DNA of 64,000 bases. Source: Cloeon dipterum (lineage: Eukaryota > Arthropoda > Insecta > Ephemeroptera > Baetidae). The DNA lies in contig NC_088787.1 of the NCBI RefSeq assembly GCF_949628265.1, positions 25,658,501-25,722,500 of the forward strand. The letters run 5' to 3'. Position numbers and translations under genes: made by a program. Position 1 is the stretch's first letter; each line of letters opens with the position of its first letter. The notes below the pieces were generated by a model, which did not search any database, had not been told where the DNA came from, and saw only the letters and a program-made list of their open reading frames with translations. This document shows positions 11,101-26,100 of this stretch, piece after piece.

Positions 11101-14100
11101 AGCCAAGTATATAATCTGCTTTAATCTTTGCTAAGATATCGACACTCAATGTTGGTTTTTTCGTGTTTTAAGTTATAAAATAAAAACAGAGTTCATCCTC
11201 GTTGCTTGAAAATTTCCTACTCGAATTTCTCATTCCGACAAGAATTAGTTTTTATTGTTTAATATAATTGGGTGTATCTTAAAATAGGCCTCTACTTTGA
11301 CGCCGGAACTTGTTGAAATGAGAAATTAAAGAGGGAAATTTTCAAGCAACGAGGATGAAGTTGTAATTCTATAAGAGACTAGGGTTTTTTTATATGCTAT
11401 TACTATCATAGTAAATCATAGGCAATATATGCAAATTCATGGAATGCAAACGGTTTATCCTGATCTTTGCTATCCTTAGCGGTGTTTAAGCCACGCTTTC
11501 TATGTCCAACGCTAATTATTTCAAAGATACATTCCAACGATGTTTTAACTTTCAGAATTGTTTACTAAATCACAAAGAAATATAATTACAACGAGCAAGT
11601 CCCCAAAATTCAAGTTTTGGAAGTTTTTTTTATTAAAGTTTAATATATTTTCCTAAACCAAATCTAATGAAAATTATTTTGCTTTCAAAAATATTATAAA
11701 TTAGTAAAAAACTACTCTAATCTAGTTTCTAAGCTATTTGGATGAAAGCAGGATATTATTTTAAAATTAGAGATGAGGTACGTGTTATGAAAATAAATAT
11801 CAGACTCCAGTTATTTAACAATAAGATGAAAAACGTTTACCCCAACCGTCTTTCACACAGGAAAAACCTGCTCTTTATTAGATTACCGATTTATCTTATT
11901 GTCTTAAGGTGCAATCAATTTGCATTATCAGTATTATCACTAAACCTTATTAATCCATCAAAATTCCTGGTATACCCACATCCCCAAACTCAACATAATC
12001 AATTTGATATCAATCCTCTTGAGTAGAGGGGCGCACATATTTAACTAATCCAGTAATTATCAACAATCCGCAGGACCGAAATGCTTTGCACCGACGCTAA
12101 AATCGATTTTCTCATGCTCAAACCGACAAATTGACCGAAATTCGAGGAGCCTTTTTGCTAAAGATATATTTAACCTTGGTGTAAGCATATTTGAAGTGGT
12201 TGGTACGGACAGGTGTCTTCCTAGGCCCGGTTTGCGACTACGTGATCGCACCTGTGGCCAGGTACGCCGGCGTGTGGGGCGTGCCGGTGATCACGGCTGG
12301 CGGACAGGCCGACGCGTTCCAGCACAAGACGCAGGGTCAGTACCCCAGTCTGACCAGGATGACAGGCAGCTACTCGGCCATCGGACACGCCCTCAAGTCC
12401 ATCCTCAAGCAGTTCGGATGGCACGTCGTCGGGCTGCTCTACCACAACCACGGAATCGGCAGCGGTGAGGTCTCCTGCAGGAGAATATCTTCCAAAATGT
12501 TATATGATTCAATGCGTTTTTTATTTATTTAGTAGTTATAATTTTTTCAGGACCCTCAACAGATAGTCAAAGTGAAATAATCAAAAAATCATTAAAAAAT
12601 GGTATAAAAATCCTTTCATAAATTTAAATTAACATTGAAATCTGTAAAGTACAATTTTATACGTTTTGTGATTAAAGGGTCGTGTTTGAAATGGAAATTT
12701 CGTTTGACGGAAATATGGCTCGACGTTGGAGTGTGTGGGTTGGCGGGTATATGCGAAATGTCACGGCAGCTGTTGGCGAATTTCAATTTTCGATTCAGAC
12801 CGAGCGGCGCTTTTCATATTTTTGAAGTTGGAAAGTACGCATTTCACGCGGAATTAAAGGGGAGCAAACGTAAGTCAAACCATCGGGGCACTTGAGCCGG
12901 CCGTTCAAGTGCGTTATATTTGAACAGGCAGTTCAAATACACAATAATGGGCCCAAAGAAATCGCTTGCAATGCAACGAAGCAGTTCTTTCATTCTGTAA
13001 CCGATTTGTAAGGGGGAATTTGACAGTAATTTAAACCCGCTGAAAACTGAGATAAGTTTTGCTCTCCAGAATTGAAGAGAGATTTACGATCAATTGAGGC
13101 GAACTTTTAAAAACTTTATCGAACTTTGTTGAAGAAGTTTGGTAAAGAGACGAAAACAATTTGTTATTGCCTTTTTATGGGGCTAAGGATCTAAGACTTC
13201 TTACTATTGGTCGGAGTCTTGAAGTACACGCTGCATACCAAGATACTTTTTTAAAACAATAATTTACGTTAAATTTTTATTAGAAAAATGCATTTGTTTG
13301 AACAAGAGTGATTTTAAAATCATCAAATTTCTGCAATTTTTCTTGAACTAATTTTAAAAATCTATGTAACGTTTTGGAAAAAATGGTTAAATTTATTTCA
13401 ATATAGCTTTTTGAATAGCATGTTCCTTTTTCAAAGTAAGATAACGTTCAACCATTCAAAATTTAAAAAATTGGGGGCCTTAACCAAGCTTCATCGTCGG
13501 CCCCTGAACATGACGTCAAACCATAGGTGTAAAAATGTTGTGCGCATTTTGCTGAGTAACATTATTAACGGGTCGTTATGAGTATTGACGTGGGTCGTTG
13601 AAACATGTTTCTGAATACTAACCAATGCAAGTACTCAACAGTCGGATCGTTTGGTTGATGTACTCGCTCTCCTTTAGTCAAAAGCTGCTCTTTTGCATGC
13701 ATCTCATGGGAATCATTGCCTATATCACAGAGCAGAATCTAGAGTTGAGCGCAGGACAGGGTATTACTCCACAGCACAGCAGCCGCATGAGTGACTACGT
13801 GACGCGATTCTTTCTCATTTATTTGCCAGCAGCTCTTTGCAAACAGCAAATTCTATTCCTGCAGACTGAGACGCTGTCTATGAAATGAAAAGACTGCTGA
13901 TCTCTCTCAGCAAAGATTGTGCAAGTTTACTTCCGCACTCTGGCAGGAAAGTGATCTGAATAGCCGGTCTTTTTGACAATGGGGCGCCCCGTTGCGTGAG
14001 CATAAAAGTCCGTTGGGCTGCAGCGGCGGCGGTCGAGTTGACAACGGATCCTCCTTGTGGTTGAAAACGAGAATAAAACGTGATTGGAGTGGCCGCGCTC

Positions 14101-17100
14101 AATCACATTAACTCGCTTCCATTAAAAGTCGCGCTCGCCTCGAGGACGGATCAGCCGCAGCACGCCCGAGCCGTCAATTACCAAAGCCTCCAAAGTTTTG
14201 CCCACACACTCATCCGTGAATATAAACGGCTTTCAAAAAGGTCTAAATGCACTTTCCGCTCTCGTCCGGGGATAAACTTTGCAGCCGGATGAGAAAGCTT
14301 CTCGAGCCAGATTATGCTGAAAGGGGATGAAATTGAAATTTGACTAATTTATGAGAGGAGGAAAAAGGCGCCGTGTATTTCGCCTGCTGACATACACACA
14401 CGCAGAACATGAGCCTGACAAATATTTGCGCAAGAAAATGAGTTTGCGCCTACGTGCAGTTTGAGCCTGAGTTCATTTTCTGCGCGACAAGCCGGCCTAA
14501 TTAACCCGAAGAGGAGGGTCGGCGGGGGCGGAAGTGTGTCAAAACTGGCTATTTTCAGCCAGCTTTTTCAACACTGACTCTCCGGTTTTCCCCCTAGAAA
14601 AATACCAACAAGTAATAGGTTTGATACATATTCAAGAATATTGAAAATTGATGTTTTACCGTGCTTTTTACGAGTTTCACTGAGTTGAAAATTAGGAGGC
14701 TTCTTAATTCATTATTCCATAAATAAACGCCTCCTTTCATCAATTTAATTCAACGACAAGGAAATAATTGCTCAATGAAGCCTGTAAAATAAATTCCACT
14801 ACATCAGGTAACGATCATTAAATTTAATTAAAATGCCAAACGCGAATCAAACACGGTTCAACAGTAATCACTGCGACAGGAATAAAATGCCAGGCTCTCT
14901 TCATATTTAGCCAACAGATTGTTGCGCCGAATAAATTTTGGGGCTTCATTGTCTGGTGGGTATGTTTTGGTGACTTTGAATCTGACATTGACCCTTGAGT
15001 CGATCGATTTCATGTTTTTTAATTAGCTTTCAAATGGCGTTAGGTACGTCTGATTTTCTCATCAATAACCCTCTAATTTTTGAATCAGTAATTTTGGCAA
15101 CTTTATAGAATTCATAAATAATTTGGATTAACAACCTATACCTATAGTCACTTCATCGAAATCTATCAACCCTTGTTAACTAACTGTTAGCTGAAAAGAG
15201 AGCAGGATAAACTCTTCTTTTTTATTAATTGAACTCGCTAGAGATTTTCAAAGCTATTATAGTTTTAGCTCTTTACTATCCGTCCTTATCAATAAATCGT
15301 AAGGAATGACCGCTATCATCTGAATTTTTTTTATTCGTACAGTTTCAAGACTTTATTTTCAATATTTGCGTGAAGAAAAAAAAATATTTTTCCTGTGATT
15401 GGAAACACATCTGGAAACAAACCCTTGCGAAAATGTCTTTTTGCCAAACGCTATTTTTCAGCTCGCGGCCACTCTTTGTGCCACTTCGCGCTGGCGGCCG
15501 TCTTCACGGCGCTCAACTCGACGCCGGCGCATCGCTCGTTCGACCAGGAGAAGACCACCTACCCTGACTACCTGAAACTGCTGCACACGGTGGCTGAGAG
15601 CGCGAGAAGTGAGTCGTGTCGCCATCGATGTTTGCTTTGTCGCCGCAGACTCGAAACAAATAAAGCAAACTGCGCAGGGAGAGCAATCACGCCGGGTCTC
15701 GCGGTTTCCGATTACCAACAGCCTCGGCCGGAATTAATGGGTTTTTGGTTTATTTTGGTTTCGCTATGCTGCCTGCGAGCAGAGTGGGAGGTCATTAGTC
15801 GTCCATTACAGTTTGTTTGCATTGTGCCGCTTATCCCATTTATCAACAGTCATTTGACAGTGTTGCAGCCGCCGGCTGTTTTTTCGCGCAAATCCGACCG
15901 CGCGTCATATTTCCCCCCGTGTTTTTCACAGATGAATTACTCCAAATTAAAAATCAACACGAGTCTAATCTGCTTCCAGTGTTGATCAACGAGTTATGGA
16001 AAGTGTTTGGTTTGAAATAAACATTGTCGACAATTTGTTGACATGGGTACTAGTGCGTTCTTTGGGAGCAAATTTTTCTCCCTGGGAGTCCCGCTCCCGA
16101 AAAAATGTTTCCTGTTACCGGAATTTCCTGATGCCCTGACCAAATATTTTTCCCGGGAATTCCCGCTCCCGACTCTTATTTCCCGATTCTTCCCGCTCCC
16201 GTTTTCCTAGTTCCCACCAAAAATTTTAAAATCGAAAGTAGACACCATGTGAGTTGATAACTTTATTCTTAGCCCGCATATTTAATACAAATACAAACTT
16301 ACTATATGCTCTTTTATTTTTCCGTTGTGAAGTTAAAAATTATACTTTGGGTTGATATAAAAATTTACAGAGGAAATTTTTACTGGGCCACGTTAAATAC
16401 TACGTTTTAAATACAATTCAATTTTAGTAGAAAAGCAGAGATTGCTAAAAACAAATCCTAAAAAACTGCATTTTATTTAGATCAAGAAATATCCTCCCGA
16501 CTTTTTTAAGTTGCGAGAATCATCACACGTCAATGAAAGAAAATTTTGTTACTTTTTTAGTAATTAGTGAATGACAAAAAAGAAATATTATTATTAAACT
16601 CCGCAAATTGAAATTAGGACAGTTAATAAAGTTATCAAACCGTGAAAAATATCTAATAAAAAAATCATTCCTTAAATTTTTTTAAACATTCTAGGAAAAT
16701 TAAAAGCGAGTGGTGAATATAACTAGGTCCCCGGGAATTCCCGCTCCCGGCAAAACTTTCCCGCTCCCGTCCCGACCGTGGCTCCCTTTTAAAAATTTGG
16801 CTCCTGGCGCCGGGAATTCCTGGAAGATTCCGGAAGTCCCGAGACATATCCGTCCCGGTGAACGCACTAATGGGTACTCATGAGTTTATTTGGACGAAAT
16901 TTGCCACTCTAAAATATTGGACCAAAATTAAATAAAACTTCCTATTTTACAGGGGCTTAAAGTTTGCGATATTTATAGAAGATTTTTCAGAGATTGCCTG
17001 TTTTGCCTTGAAATATAGTCATATACTATTTTTTAATACTCAAATTTATTAATTGACACAAATATGTCTCCTTTATAAATTATGTTCGCAAAAAAATTTA

Positions 17101-20100
17101 TCATAGAAGAAGTTATTACTTCAATTTTATTATATAATTTAGAGCTGATATTAAAACAGCGGCATTCAAATATTAACCACGTTTTTTGCAGAAATCGGTC
17201 TAAATCCCGATAAAATATTCAAGAAATATATTCAGCTTTCTTATCAAAAATTAAGTGCTATCAATCAAAATTGTGTATGTTTCTACACAATTTGATATGA
17301 CAGTCGCCTCTAAACCTTTTCCAGTTATGTACAATTTTGTGCTAGAAATGTTGAACAATTTCAATGAATTCGCATGAAAAACATTATTACTGCTCTGTTT
17401 ACTCAGTACCAACTTTGCCTGTGTTAAAACCTTTTAAGTCTCCGCTTTGCGAATACACTTCCACTTTCCTCTTCTCCTTCCTCTTTCTCCTTTTTATTTC
17501 AATTACACAACTCGCACATTGTACTCTTAAACCCGTGCTTTTAATCTCTCTTGCAGTCGTGGTGGTGTGCGCCAATCAGACAACCGTCAGGGAAATCCTG
17601 TTGGCCGCCGAGGAACTGAACATGGTCGGCAGCGGCGAGTATGTCTTCTTCAACATCGAACTCTACAGGTAAGTTTTACGCGCGCACACTTTTCGCGCGG
17701 GCGAGAAGTTTTTCCTTTATCTCACAGAAAAGCACAGCTGCGAGCGAGAAAACTTTTCAGAGACCAACTTTCCCTCCCCCCATTATCTCGCGTCTCTCTT
17801 TTTTGCGTGTCCCCCCGGCCGCTACGCGCTCTCGATTCGCGCGGTGCTCTTGACGCGAAAAACCAACATTGCTTCCAGATCTGTGCCTCCGCATAATGAA
17901 GTGCATGTGTCACTCACTCGCTCTCTCGTTCTCTTGTTCCATCCTGCTGCACAATGATGATCCCGGCCGCGTTTGCCGCGTGTATTTGTGTCATTTTTCC
18001 CCCGAGCGGCACTGCGAATCCGACCGAAAAATACAATTTCTATATCTAATAATAGGGGAAAGCATCTCGCGAGATCATTATATTACTTTTGTCGAGCAAG
18101 GCGAGAGTGGCCCGCAATATTTCGTGTATTTTTTCGTGCGCCGCAGTTCGGGGAACGCAAACAACAATAGCGCGATATGCTTCAACGGAAAGGCGGCGTT
18201 TTTGTTGATTACATTTTTTTGCGTTTTCAACAATAGCCGTGTGCAGGCTTGCGAAAATAAAGGTGCAGGGTGGTCAGAACGTGTTCGATTTGCCAAAGGA
18301 GGCCAAACTATAGAAAATTGCTCTCGTCGCCATCCTGGGAAATCACGTTGTGTTCCAACAATTTTTTGAGATAAGTACAAATAAACTGCATTTTGATACT
18401 CTCGTTTGAGAATGATCGTCAAATATTCGAAATAAAAAATTAAACCACCACTTCAAATACAACTTTAAAGGAAAATTTGTGAAAAATCCTATTTTTAATT
18501 CACTTGAAAAATGATCTAAAATTTGGAAAGAGCTAAAAGTTTTTCCAGTTGCCGTTTGAATTTTCGTGAAAATCGACTCCAAAGGTTTCATGCTAATCAA
18601 GGGCCAAGAATTTTCTCCCTATAGAAAGTCACGATGTATTGCGCAAGAAGAGAAATTTAGCTTATAATTCGCACATACCGTTCGCGACGAGTGAAATTGA
18701 AACCAAGCGAAAAAATACAGTCAAAAACTGTTTATTTTTTTTTAGATATTCGCAAAAATCTGGAGTTGAACTGTTATTCGGTCCTGATTTTATTTTTTGC
18801 ATCTTACAGAGATAAACTGTTTGCCAAATTCCACTTTGACATGTACTATATGTGTATTATGACATGATGAGAATAAACAAGAATAATATTAATGAACCAC
18901 TTGCATTTGCTATAGCCAACAATGCAAAATGTTCAAAATGTTTGGCCTTTAAGGCTCCACTTTAAAAGAAAATAAAGCATCAAAAACGTATAACAAATAC
19001 AGATATTTGATTTTTTCTCTTTTGTATGTATTATTGGAAATGATTTGACAGGAAGTTCACCCCCTTGAAGATTTTATCCGGAGTATCCCAAAATATCATA
19101 ATATGAGTTTTAAATAAAAATTGTACCTTTTTATTAAATCGCTCCCGAAGAAGTCAGATATATAAATATGATACACATTTGGGAGGAAGCATATAAGGGG
19201 ACAAATCGATTTGAATCGTTCCTCTTCGTGTATGTATGTATGTATATTTGGTCTCTATAGCATCTCAATCAAAGTCTCCGGTCGGCTGGGCACCGCTGGG
19301 GCACGAGTGGTTAAGATACAAGGAAATGCTTACGTGCACTTCAGCTACAATATGTTTTTTCCCTATAGGTGAAAAGTCCGAGACGAAATATGAACAAATT
19401 GAAAATGAAAAACACACTGCGAGAGTAATCTTTATTGTACTTAACCGAACGGTTTCAGCGAAAGCTGAAATATGAGAGGATTTACGCAAAAGGTTGCGTT
19501 ATAAAATGAAGTTGAAGCTAGCCGAGAATTTTATCAACGAGGAAAACTCAATTTCATGGAAATGAAACGTTGATGATGCTTTTATATTGTTTGTTTTTTG
19601 CTGAGTTTTACGGGCAAAAATGTTCCTTGGTACATTAAAAGTCTTTAAACGAGGGCTGCAACCATCATTATGCCGCGGAACAATTAGAGCGTGAAAATGA
19701 ATACGCTGTAGGAATAAGCTCAAACTATCACCAGAGGGAGGTTGAGCTAAATTAATGAGATCAACTTCAAAGGCATCTCTCAGCACAAACAATGCCTGTA
19801 TAACCGCCTGGAAAATTCTAATGACCTAACTGTGTTTTTGGATTGCTCGGCAGCGGGAACGCGGTGCAGCAGCCGTGGAACGTGTCCACAGACCCACCAG
19901 AGAGGAACGAGCGGGCCCGCAAGGCATACGAAGCGTTGCTGACGGTGACCGCGCGCACACCCAAAGACACCGAGTACGAGCAGTTCTCCAGCGAGATCGG
20001 CCAGCTCGCCAAAGACAGGTATCGAGCGACAAGCCGACCCCCGACTTGGTTTTTCCTGCCCGTTGAACGGCCCTTGGAATCCTTTAAAGCGCATCACTGC

Positions 20101-23100
20101 TTGGACCAATATGTATTCCTTGGCTGGCTCGTCATTCCACTCGCTCGATCCGAGAAAAGCCTGAAACCAAGCGTCTAATCATAAAACGCGCGCTTTTGTG
20201 CTTTTGTTCGCTTAAAGAGCCCGCCGCTGCTCCTAAAGCGGTTATATTCATAATTTTCCTCCTTTCATCGCAAACGTCTTCGCTCTTTACCTGCATTCGT
20301 GCTCACAGACCGAGCCTTTTCAAATGATATTTTCCCCAACTCGATTTCTACACGGACTCCACGAATTTCGGGTTTTTGCTCCGACAGGTACAATTTCACT
20401 TACGCATCCGAGGAGGGCGTCAGCACATTCGTCACGGCCTTCCACGATGCTGTCCTCCTCTACGCACACGCCCTCAGGGAAACTCTGGACAACAATGGCA
20501 CCGAAAGGGATGGCGAGGACATTACTCGCAGAATGTGGAACAGGACCTTTACTGGTACAAATAATTTGAGTTTCCTCAGCAGAATTTATCCGCATTTACT
20601 TACTCTTTTATCAAGTTTGAAGATTTAAATGAGCATGAATCACACAGTTCTTAGATTTTGAGCTGGGTGTGTACATAAAACTGTAAAAACTAAAAAAGCC
20701 TTCTTATCTTCAGGATAGCAAAATACCACACAGAAAAGGCTGTATATTTTTTTTAGTAAAAATTTGTCTGCTGAAAATATGACTTCTCTTGGGCTACAGA
20801 CGAAAATGGTCGTAAACCGAAGTTAAAGTAGGACTTAACTTTTGATTTTGGCGTGCAAATAAAGATTCCTTGACAAAAACACATCCCGTTGATTAATATC
20901 GATTCACAAAGTTCTAACTTGCTTTGGCGCATTGGCGATAAATCCCGTTTCCGCGGTACACTCAGCGCGACCGACGAATAAAATATTATCAACGTGTTGT
21001 GTTTACGCCTGGGAATCTTAATTTGCGCCCCAAAATCAAAAGTAAAGCACTATATACTTTAAATTAAAAACTAAATATCCTACAGGCTGGAGAAATTAGT
21101 TATGATGTGTTAAAAGCGGTTTATGATTGTAAAATGATTTATTCATTTCAATGAAAAACGTCCCTCATGCGTGTAATGACAAAAATTATAAAATTAAACT
21201 ATATTTTTTAACTTTTTTATTTCGTCGGAACTAAGTTTACAGCTCACATGGTAGCTGCAAAAATTTAACGCGTCATTTTTTTAAATCAAATAACGAAGCC
21301 CGAATATAGGAAAATAACTAGGGAATATTGAAATGTCATTACATATATTCAATATTCGTTAAAAGTTCCGCATTAAATTGAAATCAGCTCACAACCAGTT
21401 GCAAAAAAAAACATGATAAAACTACATTCCCAGAGGGGGAAACAGTAAAATAATCACAGAAATCCTCTCTAGCAATTTGCAAGGCAATAAAGTAGAATTA
21501 AATCACAATATGAAATCGTACACAGGTTATTGCAGCGCTCGTGGTATGTAGAGAACAATGGGAGGGCTTAGTACTATGAAATTACCACCATAAATCACAT
21601 TAAAGTGGACGGGTTCACACTGTTCACAGAAGGGAGTAGTCACCCTAAATCAACGCACGGACTGGGAATTTGCATTTATCAATTTAGCGAGTGGCGTATA
21701 TTCTGAGTTTGTGTGTTTTGTTTTTCGATTTGCCCACAGGCATCGCTGGCGATGTCACCATAGACAGCAATGGAGACCGCGTCGCCGACTACTCGCTGCT
21801 CGACCTGGACCCAGAAACCAATTCTTTTCATGTAAGTGCAGAAAGTTTCAATAAAAGCAGTAGTCACACCAATCAAATAATCTCATCGCATTCCGCCCAC
21901 CGTCGGATCCAATAAACTCTCATCGGCGTCCGATTGAAAGGGATTAGCAATTTTCCACCTTGTTTGCAACTTATTAAGCGAAAACATTAAAAGGGGGCCC
22001 GAATGCGCTCCCCTCGCATCTCGGCGTTGTAATTGAATTCCAACACTTTATCGATCAACTCGCAGAGATAGGTGCTTGGAAGTGTGCACCCCTTGGTCTC
22101 CTCTATGCCGAGCAATTAACTTAAAACGCGTGGTGCGCGGCTGGCTGATGCAGCCCACTCACGAGTCGCAACAAAAAATGAAAATTGGAACAAACGACCA
22201 GTGAAATTGCTTTTGTCGTGCGGCAGGTGGTGGCCAACTACGTGGGCCAGAACCGCAGCCTCGAGTTCGAGCCGGGCAAGAAAATCCACTGGGCGGGCGG
22301 CAGGACGAGCGCACCCCTCGACACCCCAGTTTGTGGATTCGACGGCAGCCTGTGCCCCGACAATTGTGAGCGTTATTATTTATACACACACACTCTTTCT
22401 CCCTTGCTTTTCCATATAGTCCGAGCGTGGATTCTATTGGGAAAACGGGAAAATCGATCTCGTGCTCGTCGGCGCGTTTTCCATTATTCGTTTTAATTTT
22501 TGTCGAGAAAATTTAACGAAGCAAACTCGTGATGTTTTGCAGCGTTGCCTGGATACGCGATTCTCAGCATCGTTTTGAGCTCTGTCGTCGTTGTGCTCTC
22601 GATCGTGTCATTTTTCATCTACAGGTTAGTACTCAATGTAACATTTTGAACTAATAAAGTGGATTTCTTTACTAACAAAAAGCATTTTCCTGCAATTTCA
22701 ACTTGACACTTGAGAAAAAGGGCCAAATATAAGCCACTCGTAAAATCGTAATCAAGGACAAAATAAACTCTTAAATTATTCGGCAAAATCAAAATAAAAG
22801 GTAAAATTTAAATCTGTGCTGTCGGTGTTGGACAGGCACTACAAAATCGAGGCGGCAATCGCCTCAATGACCTGGAGGATCAGCTGGTCGGAAATCAACG
22901 TGATGGGCATGGAGGCGGCCAAACGGGGTGGTGGCAGCGTCCACAGCCTCGCCAAGAGCGTCAATGTGCGTGAGTTGTATAATTGCCGCTGAATTGTGGT
23001 GTTCTCCCAAGAGAGCGAATCCGATAGCAATAGCAGTGCGCAGCTTCGCTTTAGCACGGATTTTGCAAGCGGAACTAGAGGGAATTGCGCTCGTGGAACA

Positions 23101-26100
23101 TTTGAACAAAGCAAAATGCCAGGGGTAATAACTCTGAAAGGTCATTTGATATTTGGACTAAAGTAACCGCTCTTTACACCATCAATAATTTCTAAATGTA
23201 AACACTCAAACACTCAAATGACCTTCAGCAGCTATAAAACCATATTAGGCTAACTTTTTTATGAGATATACGAGAAAAAATGTGGAAAATTGTATTTTGA
23301 GCATTTTTTTATTTGAAAATCAACAAGTTGACCATTATATTTAAGACAGAAGATTACGTCGTGTGATTCAAGTAAGTTTTTTTAAGAAATACACGATCCA
23401 AACCTTGGGTTAAAACAATTATTTTTAAGTCTTGGGTAATTTTAAAAGTTCGTTAGCGTCTGCAACTTTCACCATACTTGAATTTCCCAATTTAACGTCC
23501 AATTAATGCGGCTATTAAGCCTTTCGAATGTCGAGAGTGCACTCGCGAGATTTATTCGAACGCGCGCGTCTTCAGCCACTGTGCTGAGTCGGAGGCTGAA
23601 AATAACAAACGGGGCGCGGAATCGCCGCGCTGCTTTGTAAATTTTCTTGGTCGTAAAAATTCAAAGAAGCAATTCAACTTTCAGACCCTCTATTCTGAAG
23701 ACGCGGCCAGCATCATCGAAAATAACCGGCAAATGTTTGTTCCTACTGCTGTGTACAAGGTGAGGGAGGAAATTTTATTTCACTGTTCTTTTACTCTGTG
23801 CGTGAAAAACAACTAGTTTCGCAATTTCACTGTGGTTGTGCAGTTTTGCTAAAAATTTCGTAAACCTTAATATGTTAGCTAACAAAAAACGATAGTTGCT
23901 AAATATATTCAATAAATTTAAAATTAAAAGAAAAATACACCTCATGATTTTTATGAAATTCTTGTCACATTTCCCACAGACAAATTGTTAAACAAGATAT
24001 TCTGTTACCTATTTTGTATGCTAGACATTTTGATGCTTGTAAAAAGTGAATATCCTCGCAGGGCTCCAAAGTGGCAATAAAGATCATCTACAGAGACCGC
24101 GTGGATCTGGTGCGGCCGCTGCTGCTGGAGCTGAAAAAGGTACACTCAGAGAAAAAGTACTCAATTAGAGACACTTCCGAAGTGTCTCTAGCTGAGACGC
24201 GTAAGCAAGCGACTCAAATTGAGTCGCTTGGGCCGCAAGTGACTCTATTTGAGTCACTTGGCCGCAAGTGACTCAAATAGAGTCACTTGGGTGAGCGGGC
24301 CGATTTTTCCTAAGCTACATGTTAGTTGTACTTACCGGGTCGCATTTCATGTGTTTTCGATGCCGAAACCGGGCTTCTGCCGCCGAAATGTTGACAATTC
24401 GACACTAGGCTCCTCGAGGCACATTAATAACACCACTATAGCACTGATTTCACGCACACAACACAGTTGAAAAGACTGAAAAACGACGGAGAAAACGCAT
24501 AATGAACATGACCACAGTATCATACGCGGGAAACTAAATGCATGCCAGCTGTGAATTGAGACTTTCAAGTGAAAACAATGGAACTGATTGGCCGATTTAA
24601 ATTATTTTGACCAATCACGAGTGCTGCCGAATGCACCCAAATTTAATTTTAGCCACAGGCGGGAAAAGAATATTGCAAAAAAGCATGTTCAAATGAAGAC
24701 AGATTTTATTGTTCTTTCAAAACAATGCTATAAGTTTGGGAAATTAATTTAAAAGCCAAATAAACTTTTAATTTGAATTAAAAAATAAATATTTATTAAA
24801 TTTAAAAAATGAGTTTATTAAAAGTAAGTTAAATAATAATGATTAAATTAAAAAAAATCTAATTTATAAAATAACTTTTTATTAAATCTCGAGTGCTCTG
24901 CTGGAAATGATCAATATTGGTCGTTGAATGGTCTGGGTTTCTCTTTCCATTTATATTTTATTTTCAATTTTGACTTGTGTTTATTCACTACTACTTGATG
25001 CAAAGAAAAAAATTGTCTTATCTAAAGTATTTCACGAACGAACTCGTGCCGCAACAATTTTCTTTAAAAAGTAATCATGCTTCAAAGGATTTTTTTTTAA
25101 ATATACAGTTGATGTCAAAGTATATCAAAATTTTATTTTATTTGCAAATTGTGCCTGACGAAAATTACATTTTTGGTGATCGACTTGTAACAATTGGTCG
25201 CGGTTGCTTCAAATTGAAGGTATGTTATTGTCTTCAAGAATATAGAGTTAAGAAATTGTAAATTTTGAATTTTAAATCTCGACAGCAATAAATTCATAGT
25301 TCAGCCATTAATTTGACAGTTTGTCCTGCGTGTCTTCTCTCGGCCGGCACAAGTCGTACGGTTTGTTTGTTCCTTGTTCCTTCCGCCGCATTTCGGAGAG
25401 TTCCCGCTTGCACATTCGCAAAAAAACAAAAAAAGGGTTTTTATAATTTTTTTTGAGCCCCAGATCTCGGGTTCTAACTGTCAGAATTTCAAAAACTGCA
25501 TACCGCTTGACTCGTCTCGACGTCCCCAAGTGCATTAAAGGGATACGAGACCCACCAACCCCCAACCCCCTTTTTACCCCTCAATAACGGTAAATATAGC
25601 ATTTTTTCGACCGTTTCAACACTTTGGCACGACGTTTACGAGTAATTGTCTTCTTCAAACTAATCCAGTTACTTAGTTCACCTCAAGACGAGTCAAACGG
25701 AACTTATTTTTTGTAAATAGGACCACCACAACCCGAGATTTGGGTGCACAAAGTTTTTCATCGAGGCGCGGGATTCAATAAAATGCTCGATTATCGACGA
25801 AATCTCGACTTCTAATCGTCTGATTTTGAAAAATCACATACCGGTTGACTCGTCTCGACGTCCCCAAGTGCATAAAAGGGTTACGAGACCCACCAACCCC
25901 CAACCCCCTTTTTACCCCTCAATAACGGTAATTAAAGCATTTTTTCGACCGTTTCAACACTTTGGCACGACGTTTACGAGTAATTGTCTTCTTAAAACTA
26001 ATCCAATTACTTAGTTCACCTCAAGACGAGTCAAACGGAACTTATTTTTTGTAAATAGGACCACCACAACCCGAGATTTGGGTGCACAAAGTTTTTCATC

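Noticed and set aside
15395..15985. 196-codon open frame as a separate gene
   Set aside because: Only 15462-15608 is coding (guanylyl cyclase exon 3); the rest is intron read-through beyond a clear gtgagt donor.
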